From NCBI GenBank assembly GCA_035542155.1, contig DATKLX010000124.1, positions 1-25,856 on the forward strand: a stretch of 25,856 bases of DNA, in the 5' to 3' direction. Under the pieces are notes generated by a model. The model was not told the DNA's origin, made no database searches, and worked only from the letters and a program-made list of their open reading frames with translations. The translations under genes and the position numbers were made by a program. How positions within the stretch are numbered: position 1 is the first letter of the stretch; each line of letters begins with the position of its first letter. Positions 1 to 6,939 of this stretch are shown piece after piece. The stretch comes from DATKLX01 sp035542155. GTDB lineage: Bacteria > Chloroflexota > Anaerolineae > Anaerolineales > Anaerolineaceae.

Positions 1-322
1 TGACCGCGTCCTGGTCGGTGAAGGGGCCGGCCATGGTGACGGTCTTGCCCTTGTAGGCGCCGGTGAAGGCATCCGCCAGCTCTTTGCCGACCTTGGAGTA
101 ATCCATCGCGCCGGTCGATGCGGCGGGCTGAGTTGGGGCCGGCATGGCTTCGGTGGGCGCGGGCATGGCTTCGGTGGGCGCGGGCATGGCTTCCGTCGGC
201 GCTGGGGCCTGGGTTGGCGCGGGCATGGCTTCGGTGGGGGCCGGGGTGGCGGCTGGCGCGCAGGCTGCCAGGAGCATGGCCATAATGATCATCAAGCTAA
301 AAAATGTAAACGAGCGTTTCAT
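1..322 (-). CDS. Sugar ABC transporter substrate-binding lipoprotein, N-terminal part
   Basis: The gene starts at ATG 322 behind a good Shine-Dalgarno (AAGGAGA) and runs off the left edge, so only 107 codons are visible. The protein opens with MKRS, a hydrophobic segment and the lipobox LLAAC, with the lipidated Cys at residue 21, so it should be exported and anchored to the membrane. A low-complexity linker of APTEAMP/APTQ units follows (residues about 23-60). The mature domain then begins, with YKGKTVTMAGPFTDQDAV near the edge, which resembles the first strand of family 1 extracellular sugar-binding proteins of the alpha-glucoside type. The LacI-family gene lies just upstream on the same strand, which fits a sugar uptake operon. 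Lipoprotein status is clear; sugar specificity is inferred. Confidence 0.85.
   Translation of the reverse strand, partial: MKRSFTFFSLMIIMAMLLAACAPAATPAPTEAMPAPTQAPAPTEAMPAPTEAMPAPTEAMPAPTQPAASTGAMDYSKVGKELADAFTGAYKGKTVTMAGPFTDQDAV
141..242. repeat. Degenerate 21-bp tandem repeat encoding the APTEAMP linker
   Basis: Units at 141-161 and 162-182 are identical; 183-203 and 222-242 are diverged copies, and the unit at 204-221 is 18 bp. The period is a multiple of three, so copy-number change keeps the reading frame and only alters linker length in the binding lipoprotein. Confidence 0.85.
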
Positions 323-405
323 CTGTTTCTCCTTCATACTTTTTGAAAAGGTTTCGAGAGATTTTTTACGGCGTGCGTTTCTATCCCGTTGTTTTCCTGA
401 AGATC

Positions 406-420
406 GATCACCTCCTTTCT
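406..420 (-). promoter_or_regulatory. Unusually long Shine-Dalgarno-like sequence without a start codon
   Basis: On the minus strand this reads AGAAAGGAGGTGATC, a 15-nt complement of the classical bacterial 16S 3' tail. It lies in the 109-bp gap between the LacI-type gene and the binding-protein gene. No ATG, GTG or TTG sits 5-10 nt downstream, and the binding protein has its own site at about 328-333. It may be a ribosome standby site or a chance match; function unknown. Confidence 0.4.
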
Positions 421-431
421 ATCATGGACAG

Positions 432-1433
432 CTATGCGGTTTCACGTTCGACGACATTTAATGGAAGCTGGATGTGCTGGACGGGCCGACCCGGATCGTT
501 GATCCGCGAGAGGAGCAGCTCCACGGCGACCTGGCCTGATTCGTCCAGGTGCTGAGAGATGGTGGTCAGCCCAAAGTATTCGGCCAGATCCAGGTTGTCA
601 AACCCGATCACGGCCAACTCCTGCGGGACGCGCAGGCCAATTTCGCGCGCCGCGCGCAGGATCGCGATCGCCTGCAGGTCCGTGGCGGCGAAGATGGCCT
701 TCGGCCGTTTCACCCTTCTTAAAAATGAAATTGCTTTCTGCCGGGTGACCTCCATATCATAAGGGGCGAGAAGGATATTTTCCTCCGGGAGAGTCAGCTT
801 GCATTCGGCTAAGGCCTGGCGCATGCCGGACAGGCGCAGGGTAATTGGTTGGATCCCAAATTCCGGGATGGTGGTGTCGCCAACGAAGCCAAGGCTCTGG
901 TACCCTTTGTGGATGAGATATTCGGCTGCCAGGCGGCCCCCGGCGATGTCATCGATCTCCACGCTGTTGAGAATATTGTGGGGGTATTCCACCAGCACGG
1001 TCTGCAGACCGTGGTTGACCAGGCGCTCGGCGTAATTGTTGTCGAACTGGAGCGACAGGACGATCAGCCCATCCAGGCTGTGGGTGATAGGGATCGTTTC
1101 CAGATAGCTATGTAAATGTGCGCTGGTTTCGACGGTATAGATGATGAGCTCGTGATGAGATTTCCTGAGGGCGGCAGCCACTCCTCGCAGGCGTTGGACG
1201 AAGGAGGGAGCGGTAAAGTGAGGGGTCAAAACCCCGATGCGGTGATAGGCTTTTAAGGCTCGCGCCCGCGCCTCAGCTTTGGGGATAAACCCCAGGCTTT
1301 CTATGGCCTCCATAACGGCGGAGCGCGTCTCCTGGTTGACCCGGTCGGGGGCGTTCAACACCCGCGAGACGGTGGAGATACTGACGCCGGCCCGTGAAGC
1401 GACATCGTAGATCGTGGGGTTACGTTTCGACAC
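432..1433 (-). CDS. LacI-family transcriptional regulator
   Basis: This is a 333-residue protein of normal LacI/GalR length. Residues 7-27 (TIYDVASRAGVSISTVSRVLN) form the helix-turn-helix, followed by the hinge helix region and a periplasmic-binding-protein-like sensor domain from about residue 65 (RIGVLTPHF) to the end, including the typical late motif PQELAVIGFDNLDLAEY. The start is GTG at 1433 behind a weak GGGAAG site. It lies directly upstream of, and in the same direction as, the sugar-binding lipoprotein gene, so it is probably the local repressor of that transport operon and binds DNA when no sugar ligand is present. A palindromic operator lies just upstream of its own start, suggesting autoregulation. 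The inducing sugar cannot be read from the sequence. Confidence 0.93.
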   Translation of the reverse strand: MSKRNPTIYDVASRAGVSISTVSRVLNAPDRVNQETRSAVMEAIESLGFIPKAEARARALKAYHRIGVLTPHFTAPSFVQRLRGVAAALRKSHHELIIYTVETSAHLHSYLETIPITHSLDGLIVLSLQFDNNYAERLVNHGLQTVLVEYPHNILNSVEIDDIAGGRLAAEYLIHKGYQSLGFVGDTTIPEFGIQPITLRLSGMRQALAECKLTLPEENILLAPYDMEVTRQKAISFLRRVKRPKAIFAATDLQAIAILRAAREIGLRVPQELAVIGFDNLDLAEYFGLTTISQHLDESGQVAVELLLSRINDPGRPVQHIQLPLNVVERETA

Positions 1434-1456
1434 GGCTTCCCTTTGGCCCAGAAAGA

Positions 1457-1482
1457 GAAAGTGCTTTCATAGAAGCACTTTC
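1457..1482. promoter_or_regulatory. Probable LacI-type operator
   Basis: Arms GAAAGTGCTT (1457-1466) and AAGCACTTTC (1473-1482) form a perfect 10-bp inverted repeat with a 6-nt spacer. The first half also contains GAAAGTGCTTTC, close to the LacI/CcpA-type GAAA-N4-TTTC core. It lies 24 bp upstream of the regulator start, as expected for an autoregulatory site. Confidence 0.7.
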
Positions 1483-1617
1483 AATCATTGTATCCCTTTG
1501 AAACGCAAAAGTCAATAGGTTTCTCGCCTGAATTATTAATAGATTGGCGGCGAAGGGGAAGAATGAGACGGATAGGGCAGCAGTGCCGGATCCTGCTACC
1601 GGTAAACTTTAGGTTTG

Positions 1618-1656
1618 TTGACCATTGTACTCCGAATCTACAACTTTGCATATAAT
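1618..1656 (+). promoter_or_regulatory. Possible promoter in the 1434-1776 gap
   Basis: A perfect -10 hexamer TATAAT is at 1651-1656. The upstream -35 candidates (TTGACC at 1618, TTGTAC at 1625) are 27 and 20 nt away, longer than the usual 17. It would serve the membrane protein gene at 1777. Apart from this and the LacI-type operator, I see nothing coding in 1434-1776. Confidence 0.4.
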
Positions 1657-1776
1657 CTTAATCACGCATTGGGATTTCCCGTGATGGATCACCCTCCCAC
1701 GGAGATCCCGAAAGAACCATCTTAATCGAGTATGGACTTTTTCTTATTTTGGAAAGTGTTGGTTTTGAGGTGATGG

Positions 1777-2301
1777 ATGGCTACGATCGATTTGATCCTG
1801 GGCGGTATATTATTGTTGCTCGGCCGGAAGTTTTTCTGGCTCTCTGTGGGCATCCTGTGCTTTATCGCCGGGCTGAACCTGGCCACTCGCCTGCTCGCCG
1901 GCCGGCCGCAGTGGATCGTTCTGGTGGTCGCCATCCTGGCCGGTTTTATCGGCGCGGGCCTGGCGATCTTTTTACAGCGCCTGGCGATTGCGGTCGCCGG
2001 GTTCCTCGCCGGCGGATATATCCTCATTAACCTGGTCGGCCTGCTCGGCTCGACCCCCACCGGGGCGCTTTATTGGGTCCTGTTGATCGTCGGGGGTATT
2101 TTCGGCGCGATCCTGGTGACGGCTTTTTTTGATTGGGCTTTGATCGTCCTTTCCTCGCTGACCGGCGCGAACCTCATCGTCGAAGCCATGCGCCTCGCCC
2201 CACCCGGGCGCGCCTTCTGGCTCATCCTGCTCATTGTCGTGGGGGTCGTCATCCAGGCGATCCTGATGCTGCGCGACCAGCGCGCCGCCCCGGCTGCCTG
2301 A
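1777..2301 (+). CDS. DUF4203-like multi-pass membrane protein
   Basis: This 174-residue protein is almost entirely hydrophobic, with about six predicted membrane segments alternating with short Gly-rich turns (for example GAGLAIFLQRLAIAVAGFLAGGYIL). Composition and length resemble the DUF4203/TM198-like small membrane proteins common in Chloroflexota; that match is from memory of the pattern. The ATG at 1777 follows GAGGTGATGG, an adequate ribosome binding site. It is followed 52 bp later by the nitrilase gene on the same strand and may be co-transcribed with it. No catalytic motif is visible and the function is unknown. Confidence 0.75.
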   Translation: MATIDLILGGILLLLGRKFFWLSVGILCFIAGLNLATRLLAGRPQWIVLVVAILAGFIGAGLAIFLQRLAIAVAGFLAGGYILINLVGLLGSTPTGALYWVLLIVGGIFGAILVTAFFDWALIVLSSLTGANLIVEAMRLAPPGRAFWLILLIVVGVVIQAILMLRDQRAAPAA

Positions 2302-2353
2302 TCCGCCTGCCGTACGATACAATTCATTACATCCCTTTTCCTGGAGCTGAACC

Positions 2354-3322
2354 ATGCCGGATTCTTTCCCCTTACTGTGCGCCGCGGTCGTCCAGGCCGC
2401 TCCCGTCCTCTTCGACCGGCCGGCCTGCCTGGCCCGCGTCCATGATCTTGCCCTGCAGGCTGCCGGCCAGGGCGCCCGCCTGATCCTCTTCCCCGAGGCG
2501 TTTATCCCCGCTTACCCGCGCGGGCTGACCTTTGGCACGGTCGTCGGCAGCCGTAGCCCTGCCGGGCGCAAAACATGGGAGCGGTATTGGGCCAACGCGG
2601 TCGACGTGCCCGGACCTGATGTCGCCGCCCTGGGCGAGACGGCCCGCCTGGCGGGAGCCTACCTCGCGGTGGGGGTCATCGAGCGCGATTCACAGTTCAG
2701 CGGGGGGACTCTCTACTGCACGCTGCTCTATTTTGGCCCCGACGGCCGATTGCTCGCCAAGCACCGTAAGCTCAAGCCGACTGCCGCCGAGCGCCTGATC
2801 TGGGGCGAGGGCGATGGCAGCACCCTTGCGGTGATCGACACCGAATACGGAAAGATGGGCGGCCTGATCTGCTGGGAAAACTACATGCCCCTGGCTCGCA
2901 TGGCCCTCTACGCCAAGGGGGTGCAGCTCTACCTGGCCCCCACCGCCGATTCCCGCGACACCTGGACCGCCACCCTGCGCCATATCGCCTGCGAGGGGCG
3001 CTGCTTCGTCCTCGGCTGCAACCAGTTCGTCACGAAAGACATGTATCCGCCGGACCTGGAAGGCATCGCAGACCTGGAGGGCCAGCCGGAGGTCATGTGC
3101 CGCGGCGGCAGCGCCATTGTTTCTCCACTGGGTGCGATCCTCGCCGGCCCGCTCTTCGACCGTGAGGGCATCCTTTGCGCTGAGCTCGACCTGGGCGAGG
3201 TGGCCCGCGGGAAGTTCGATTTCGACGTGGTCGGCCACTACGCCCGCTCGGATGTCTTCCAGCTTTCGGTCAACGAGGAACCGGCCCTACCGGTTGTATC
3301 TTCCCGGGCCGCCGGCCGCTAG
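2354..3322 (+). CDS. Nitrilase (carbon-nitrogen hydrolase)
   Basis: This is a 322-residue cytosolic enzyme with the complete nitrilase-superfamily triad: Glu48 in FPEAF, Lys139 in HRKLKPT and Cys173 in ICWENYMP. The second conserved Glu is Glu146, in the motif TAAERLIWGEGDGS typical of true nitrilases (branch 1), which convert a nitrile directly to the carboxylic acid plus ammonia. Cyanide hydratases share this signature, so the substrate (aromatic, aliphatic or cyanide) is undetermined. Length matches the family. The ATG follows a CTGGAG site. The stop codon lies only 3 bp before the next gene, so it is probably co-transcribed with the DNA glycosylase. Confidence 0.92.
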   Translation: MPDSFPLLCAAVVQAAPVLFDRPACLARVHDLALQAAGQGARLILFPEAFIPAYPRGLTFGTVVGSRSPAGRKTWERYWANAVDVPGPDVAALGETARLAGAYLAVGVIERDSQFSGGTLYCTLLYFGPDGRLLAKHRKLKPTAAERLIWGEGDGSTLAVIDTEYGKMGGLICWENYMPLARMALYAKGVQLYLAPTADSRDTWTATLRHIACEGRCFVLGCNQFVTKDMYPPDLEGIADLEGQPEVMCRGGSAIVSPLGAILAGPLFDREGILCAELDLGEVARGKFDFDVVGHYARSDVFQLSVNEEPALPVVSSRAAGR

Positions 3323-3325
3323 TCC

Positions 3326-3970
3326 ATGGTCCCGGCAGCCCCTCAACCTCCGCAGCGCCTCGATGACGCCAGCCTCGCCGCTGGTTACGCCTGGCTGGCG
3401 CGGGTCGACCCCGACCTGGCTGCCATCCTCGAGCGCTTCGGCCCGCCCCCGCTGTGGGCCCGGCCGCCCGGTTTCCCGACCCTGATCCACATCATCCTCG
3501 AGCAGCAGGTTTCCCTGGCCTCAGCCCTCGCGGCTTATAAGCGCCTGCGTGAGAAGGTGGACCCCCTCTCCCCGCAGGGCTTTCTCGCGCTGGACGACCC
3601 AATCTTAAAAGCCATCGGTTTCAGCCGCCAGAAAACCGCCTACAGCCGTTACCTGGCCCAGGCGATCCTCGCCGGCGAGCTGGACCTGGCCGCCCTGGAG
3701 ACCGCCGATGACGAGACGGTCCGCCGCGAGTTGACCCGCCTCAAGGGCATCGGCGCCTGGAGCTCGGAGATTTACCTGCTAATGGCGCTCCTCCGCCCCG
3801 ACGTCTGGCCGGCCGGCGACCTGGCCCTCGCCGCGGCGGTTCGGCGGGTGAAGAGCCTGGAGAAGATCCCTAACCCCCTCGAGCTCGAACAGCTCGGCCA
3901 GCCCTTCCGCCCCTGGCGCGCCGCCGCCGCCCGTCTCTTCTGGTATTACTACCTCGATGGTGTGGAGTAA
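3326..3970 (+). CDS. DNA-3-methyladenine glycosylase II (AlkA-like)
   Basis: This 214-residue protein belongs to the HhH-GPD superfamily and removes alkylated bases as the first step of base excision repair. Features in order are ILEQQVSLASA (57-67), the helix-hairpin-helix LKGIGAWSSEIY (139-150), and the catalytic Asp165 in WPAGDLAL. It lacks the N-terminal TBP-like domain of E. coli AlkA, as do many short bacterial relatives. Four-cysteine iron-sulfur residues seen in MutY/Nth are absent, which supports the AlkA assignment. It begins 3 bp after the nitrilase stop, so translation is likely coupled. Confidence 0.92.
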   Translation: MVPAAPQPPQRLDDASLAAGYAWLARVDPDLAAILERFGPPPLWARPPGFPTLIHIILEQQVSLASALAAYKRLREKVDPLSPQGFLALDDPILKAIGFSRQKTAYSRYLAQAILAGELDLAALETADDETVRRELTRLKGIGAWSSEIYLLMALLRPDVWPAGDLALAAAVRRVKSLEKIPNPLELEQLGQPFRPWRAAAARLFWYYYLDGVE

Positions 3971-4010
3971 AGCCTTCACCACAGAGCACACGGAGAGCGC
4001 GGAGAAAAAA

Positions 4011-4064
4011 AGAGAATAGAGAACGGGCCTTCGGCAGTACCGAAAGGACTGTTCTCCGTTCTCT
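4011..4064 (+). terminator. Hairpin of the GAGAACGG repeat family
   Basis: Outer arms AGAGAATAGAGAAC (4011-4024) and GTTCTCCGTTCTCT (4051-4064) pair with two mismatches. The inner segment (CCTTCGG with CCGAAAGG) extends the stem. It lies 40 bp after the glycosylase stop. There is no strong T tract, only CCCCATTTTAC, so it may be a weak terminator or a repeat element. Purine-rich sequence before it (3981-4010) belongs to the same repeat type. Confidence 0.6.
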
Positions 4065-4140
4065 GCCCCATTTTACTGGGGTGATCCCCAATTCACCCTT
4101 TTAACCAGCGGGTTAACCCCCTTTTCGATGACCGCTCTCA

Positions 4141-4169
4141 TTGAAATTCGTTCCTGATCGTTGTAGAAT
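4141..4169 (+). promoter_or_regulatory. Sigma-70-type promoter for the CBS-domain gene
   Basis: TTGAAA (4141-4146) and TAGAAT (4164-4169) are separated by exactly 17 nt, about 50 bp upstream of the start codon. A small dyad, TTAACC-N4-GGTTAA, lies just upstream at 4101-4116. Confidence 0.75.
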
Positions 4170-4222
4170 CGGAAAAAGATCGAATCGTTACCGGGTCTGG
4201 GGAGATAGAAACAGGAGGCAGT

Positions 4223-4663
4223 ATGACGACAGTGAGGAATTTATTGGAGATCAAAGGAAAAGATATCTGGTCGGTCGGTCCAGATGCGACTGTATATGAA
4301 GCGCTGCGCTTGATGGCAGATAAAGACATTGGCGCTCTGGTGGTGATGCAAGGCGATCAGATGGTCGGGATTGTTTCCGAGCGCGATTATGCGCGCAAGA
4401 TCATCCTGCATGGCAAATCGTCTAGGGATACCCTGGTGCGCGAGGTGATGACCTCCAGGGTGTTCACCATCCATCCCGATCAGACCATCGAAGAGGTGAT
4501 GGAGCTGATGACCAAGAAGCGCGTCCGCCACCTGCCGGTCACCGAAGGTGATCAACTGATCGGCGTGATCTCGATTGGCGACGTGGTCAAGGACGTGATC
4601 TACCACCAGCGCAAGGTGATCAGCAGCCTGGAAGATAAGGTGTATAAGCGGGAACAGCCGTAA
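4223..4663 (+). CDS. Two-CBS-domain protein
   Basis: This 146-residue soluble protein consists of two CBS domains, at about residues 10-65 (ending GIVSERDYARKI) and 75-130 (ending GVISIGDVVKDVI). Paired CBS domains form a Bateman module that binds adenine nucleotides and usually senses energy state. No catalytic or DNA-binding domain is attached, so it probably acts through a partner. ATG 4223 follows a strong AGGAGG site and a good promoter, and a strong terminator follows, so it is a single-gene unit. Confidence 0.93.
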   Translation: MTTVRNLLEIKGKDIWSVGPDATVYEALRLMADKDIGALVVMQGDQMVGIVSERDYARKIILHGKSSRDTLVREVMTSRVFTIHPDQTIEEVMELMTKKRVRHLPVTEGDQLIGVISIGDVVKDVIYHQRKVISSLEDKVYKREQP

Positions 4664-4703
4664 ACGGGGACGAGAACCGAAAAGCGAGAACCGAGAACTC
4701 TAA

Positions 4704-4749
4704 AAGCCCATTCCCTTTGCCGTTTAGCAAAGGGAATGGGCTTCTTGTT
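4704..4749. terminator. Strong bidirectional intrinsic terminator
   Basis: A perfect 17-bp stem has arms AAGCCCATTCCCTTTGC (4704-4720) and 4727-4743 with a 6-nt loop, followed by CTTGTTTTT on the plus strand. It sits between the convergent CBS gene and the small membrane-protein gene and can end both. Just before it (4672-4698), GAGAACCG units of the dispersed repeat are present without a pairing arm. Confidence 0.9.
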
Positions 4750-4750
4750 T

Positions 4751-5104
4751 TTACGGTTTTTTTCGAATTCCTCTCTGGAAGAAGACCCCTCCTAGGACCA
4801 TGCAGACCGTGTGGAACACGAGTGGGGCAACCAGGTTGGCCAGGTTCGCCAGGCTAAAGATTGCTCCACGTGGCCAAACCCCCAGCATGAAGTCCGCCTG
4901 AATACAGACAAGCGACAGCAGATAGGCCAGGTCAAGCTGGTTGCTGAGCCATATCGCCGCCAGGATCACGCCAACCGATAGGGCCAGGAAGGACCAGGTG
5001 ATCGCAACTGCGGTCCTGAGGACTGTACCCGGCCAGGGTCTGCCAGCCAGAAGGTTTACCCCAGCAGCCCAGCCAGGGCCGCCTCGGCGCCGAAGAAGCG
5101 CCAA
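4751..5104 (-). CDS. Small hypothetical membrane protein
   Basis: This frame encodes about 117 residues with three hydrophobic stretches (around residues 27-50, 58-77 and 85-108) and ends in a basic tail (RGIRKKP). Its stop codon directly abuts the shared terminator. The start is uncertain: TTG 5104 is the first candidate, but the open frame continues further upstream without a clear ATG or ribosome binding site, so the gene could be longer or a 5'-damaged relic. I do not recognise the family. Confidence 0.5.
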   Translation of the reverse strand: MALLRRRGGPGWAAGVNLLAGRPWPGTVLRTAVAITWSFLALSVGVILAAIWLSNQLDLAYLLSLVCIQADFMLGVWPRGAIFSLANLANLVAPLVFHTVCMVLGGVFFQRGIRKKP

Positions 5105-5323
5105 TCGGGCAAGCCAGCCGGCTAATTGGCGGCAAAGATCGTGATCACTATCAGAATGACTCGGGAATAAACAAGCCCCGATCTTTCAATATCATAATGC
5201 CGATCAAGGGAAAGGGAAGTAAATGTCCTTTTGGCTATTCAATTGACTTGTAGGTCATCGGAAATCTTGTCAGGCTATGTTACGCCTGTCAGGCACCTGT
5301 AAAGCCCCCCTCTCCTCTGACCT

Positions 5324-5332
5324 TGCTATACT
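5324..5332 (+). promoter_or_regulatory. Extended -10 promoter, apparently leaderless
   Basis: TGCTATACT is an extended -10 (TGN + TATACT). The predicted start point, 7 nt after the hexamer, is position 5339, the A of the gene's ATG. No ribosome binding site precedes that ATG. The rest of the 5105-5323 gap holds only small repeats (two GTCAGGC copies near 5270-5295). Confidence 0.6.
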
Positions 5333-5338
5333 GTTCCT

Positions 5339-6658
5339 ATGTATCCCTCGTTGTGGATCCGCCTCCTCTTGCTCGCCGTCCTCCTCGTCCCCGCCGTCCC
5401 AACTCACGCCGCCCGCCCAGACCACCCCGTCTACCTGCCCCTGGTGAGCAATGGCCCGGCCACCCGCCCCTGGCCCGACACCACCAGCGGCATCTTCGTC
5501 TTCGACGACCAGATCGACGTGCGCGGGCTGAGCGAGGCCCAGTGGCAGTTCATCGCGGCCCACGACGCCGGCGCGCAGAAGCTCACCCGCTCCACCGCCC
5601 GCCACTTGCGCCAGTACAACCCCAACTTCCTCGTCCTCCACTACCGCCTGGGCCAGGCCCTCGGCTACCGCGTCCCCAACGGCTCCTGCCAGCCGACGGG
5701 CAGTTTCCTCCAGATCATCTCCGGCGACCAGTGGGTCCAGGAGTGGCCAGGAGATTCCCAGGTCCAGGAGCAGTGGTTCTTCCACTGGAACGGCCAGCGG
5801 GTTTACAACTGCGCCTGGGGCCACTACCTGATGGATCTCAATAACCCCGCCTGGCGGGCCTGGTGGAGCGCGCAGGTCATCCAGCAGCTCTAGGACAACG
5901 AGGACGACGGCGTCTTCGCCGACAGCTACAGCGTCCCCAGCTACGGTTTCACCTGGAGCCAGCCCCTGCCCGTGGTGGATGCTGCATTCGAGCAGGACTG
6001 GGCGGACCGCGAGCACGCCTTCAGCGATTACATCCGCGCTCAGTTCGCCGGCCGCTGGAAATGGATCCCCAACATCGGCGGCTGGATCACCACCCGCGAC
6101 CCCTCCGATTACTCCAACCTGGATGGGGCGATGATCGAGGGGTTCGCCGAGTGGGGTACCGGCAGCTATCTGACCCTGGGCGACTGGAAGCTGCAATTAA
6201 ACCGCCTGCTCCCGCTTAGCGCCGCCGCCAAGATCCTCATCGGCCAGACTTATCCAAATATGAACGACGTCCAGGAGCGCATGTTCATCCTCGGCACCTA
6301 CCTGCTCCTCAAGGGGAGCCACACCTACATCAACCTCGAGATGAGCGGCCTGCCCGAGTGGTATCCCGAATACAATATCGATCTCGGCGCCCCGCTCGAC
6401 CCGCTGCCCGCCCAGATCGACGCCTACCGCCAGGCCGGCGGCGTCTACGTCCGCCATTTTGCCCGCGGCCTGGTCGCGGTCAATCCGGATTCCAGTTCGC
6501 ACACACTTGCCATGAGCGGCACGCTCTACCGCGTCACCCCCGGCGGCGGCGGTCCCGTTCCCGCCAGCGGCGTGCCGACCGGCTCGCTCTCCACGACCGC
6601 CATCACCCAGCTTACCCTCCCGCCCCACCAGGCGGCAGTCCTGCTAAACGCGCCATGA
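5339..6658 (+). pseudogene. Secreted glycoside-hydrolase-like protein split by an in-frame TAG
   Basis: One reading frame of 440 codons covers the whole interval, except for a single TAG at 5891-5893 (codon 185). Sequence on both sides is continuous: ...WWSAQVIQQL, stop, DNEDDGVFADSYSVPSYGF... There is no frameshift, and the codon use matches the neighbouring GC-rich genes. The N-terminus is a signal peptide (MYPSLWIRLLLLAVLL, cleavage near THA). The body resembles the hypothetical glycosyl hydrolase family 15 type (TIM-barrel, GH114-related). Candidate acidic residues lie in DDGVFADSYS and in MIEGFAEWG. The C-terminal part (VNPDSS to the end) looks like the usual beta-sandwich tail. A restart at 5972 is possible but would lack the first barrel strands. 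It is either a recent nonsense mutation, a sequence error or a read-through codon. Confidence 0.75.
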
Positions 6659-6676
6659 AGAGAACGGAGAGCAGAG

Positions 6677-6726
6677 AAAAGAGAACGGAGAACAGGTCCG
6701 CAAGAAACTGTTCTCCGTTCTCTTTT
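6677..6726 (+). terminator. Perfect hairpin of the GAGAACGG repeat family
   Basis: Arms AAAAGAGAACGGAGAACAG (6677-6695) and CTGTTCTCCGTTCTCTTTT (6708-6726) are perfectly complementary over 19 bp around a 12-nt loop. They are followed by a T-rich stretch (CCTCTTTGTTT). It lies 18 bp after the glycosidase-like stop and should act as an intrinsic terminator. A further unpaired copy of the unit precedes it (6659-6675). Confidence 0.85.
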
Positions 6727-6735
6727 CCTCTTTGT

Positions 6736-6764
6736 TTGCATTCTCCCTCCATCTGTGTTATCAT
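6736..6764 (+). promoter_or_regulatory. Promoter of the ABC-F leader
   Basis: TTGCAT (6736-6741) and TATCAT (6759-6764) are 17 nt apart, and the -10 carries an extended TGT. Predicted transcription start is near 6771, leaving a leader of about 170 nt before the ABC-F gene. Confidence 0.65.
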
Positions 6765-6796
6765 CTCCCCATTGGTCTTCTAGCAAGGAAACGGAA

Positions 6797-6817
6797 ATGA
6801 CGGATCACACCCTGTAA
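6797..6817 (+). CDS. Putative six-residue leader peptide (MTDHTL)
   Basis: ATG 6797 is preceded by AAGGAA with ideal spacing (6785-6790). The frame reads Met-Thr-Asp-His-Thr-Leu and stops at TAA 6815-6817. It lies between the promoter and an intrinsic terminator in the leader of the ABC-F gene. Leader peptides of this size control several antibiotic-resistance ABC-F genes by ribosome stalling (for example the msrD leader, also six residues). Translation here is inferred from the ribosome binding site and position only. Confidence 0.5.
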   Translation: MTDHTL

Positions 6818-6888
6818 ACCCGGCTTTTTGGGAAGCGCGTCTCGGATCTCTATCCGAACCCGTTGGGGTTTGTCTTGAAAGCTCAGGA

Positions 6889-6918
6889 CCGAGGGCAGCT
6901 GCCCTCGGTTTTCGTTTG
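6889..6918 (+). terminator. Leader terminator (attenuator) upstream of ABC-F gene
   Basis: CCGAGGGCAGCTGCCCTCGG (6889-6908) is a perfect 20-nt palindrome followed by TTTTCGTTTG. It lies after the leader peptide and 32 bp before the ABC-F start codon, with no other gene for it to end. The upstream segment CTCGG (6841-6845) could pair with CCGAG (6889-6893) as part of an antiterminator; that pairing is short and speculative. A small hairpin, TCGGAT-N4-ATCCGA, lies at 6842-6857. Confidence 0.75.
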
Positions 6919-6939
6919 TTACCCGCAGGTTGTGAATTT

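Noticed and set aside
5891..5893. Pyrrolysine reading of the internal TAG
   Set aside because: No pyl genes or insertion-element-like structure in view, and other genes here (the LacI-family, nitrilase and hutU genes) use TAG as normal stops.
5270..6196. 308-codon minus-strand frame
   Set aside because: It is low-complexity Gly/Val/Ala/Glu sequence antisense to the glycosidase-like gene; typical GC-rich shadow frame.
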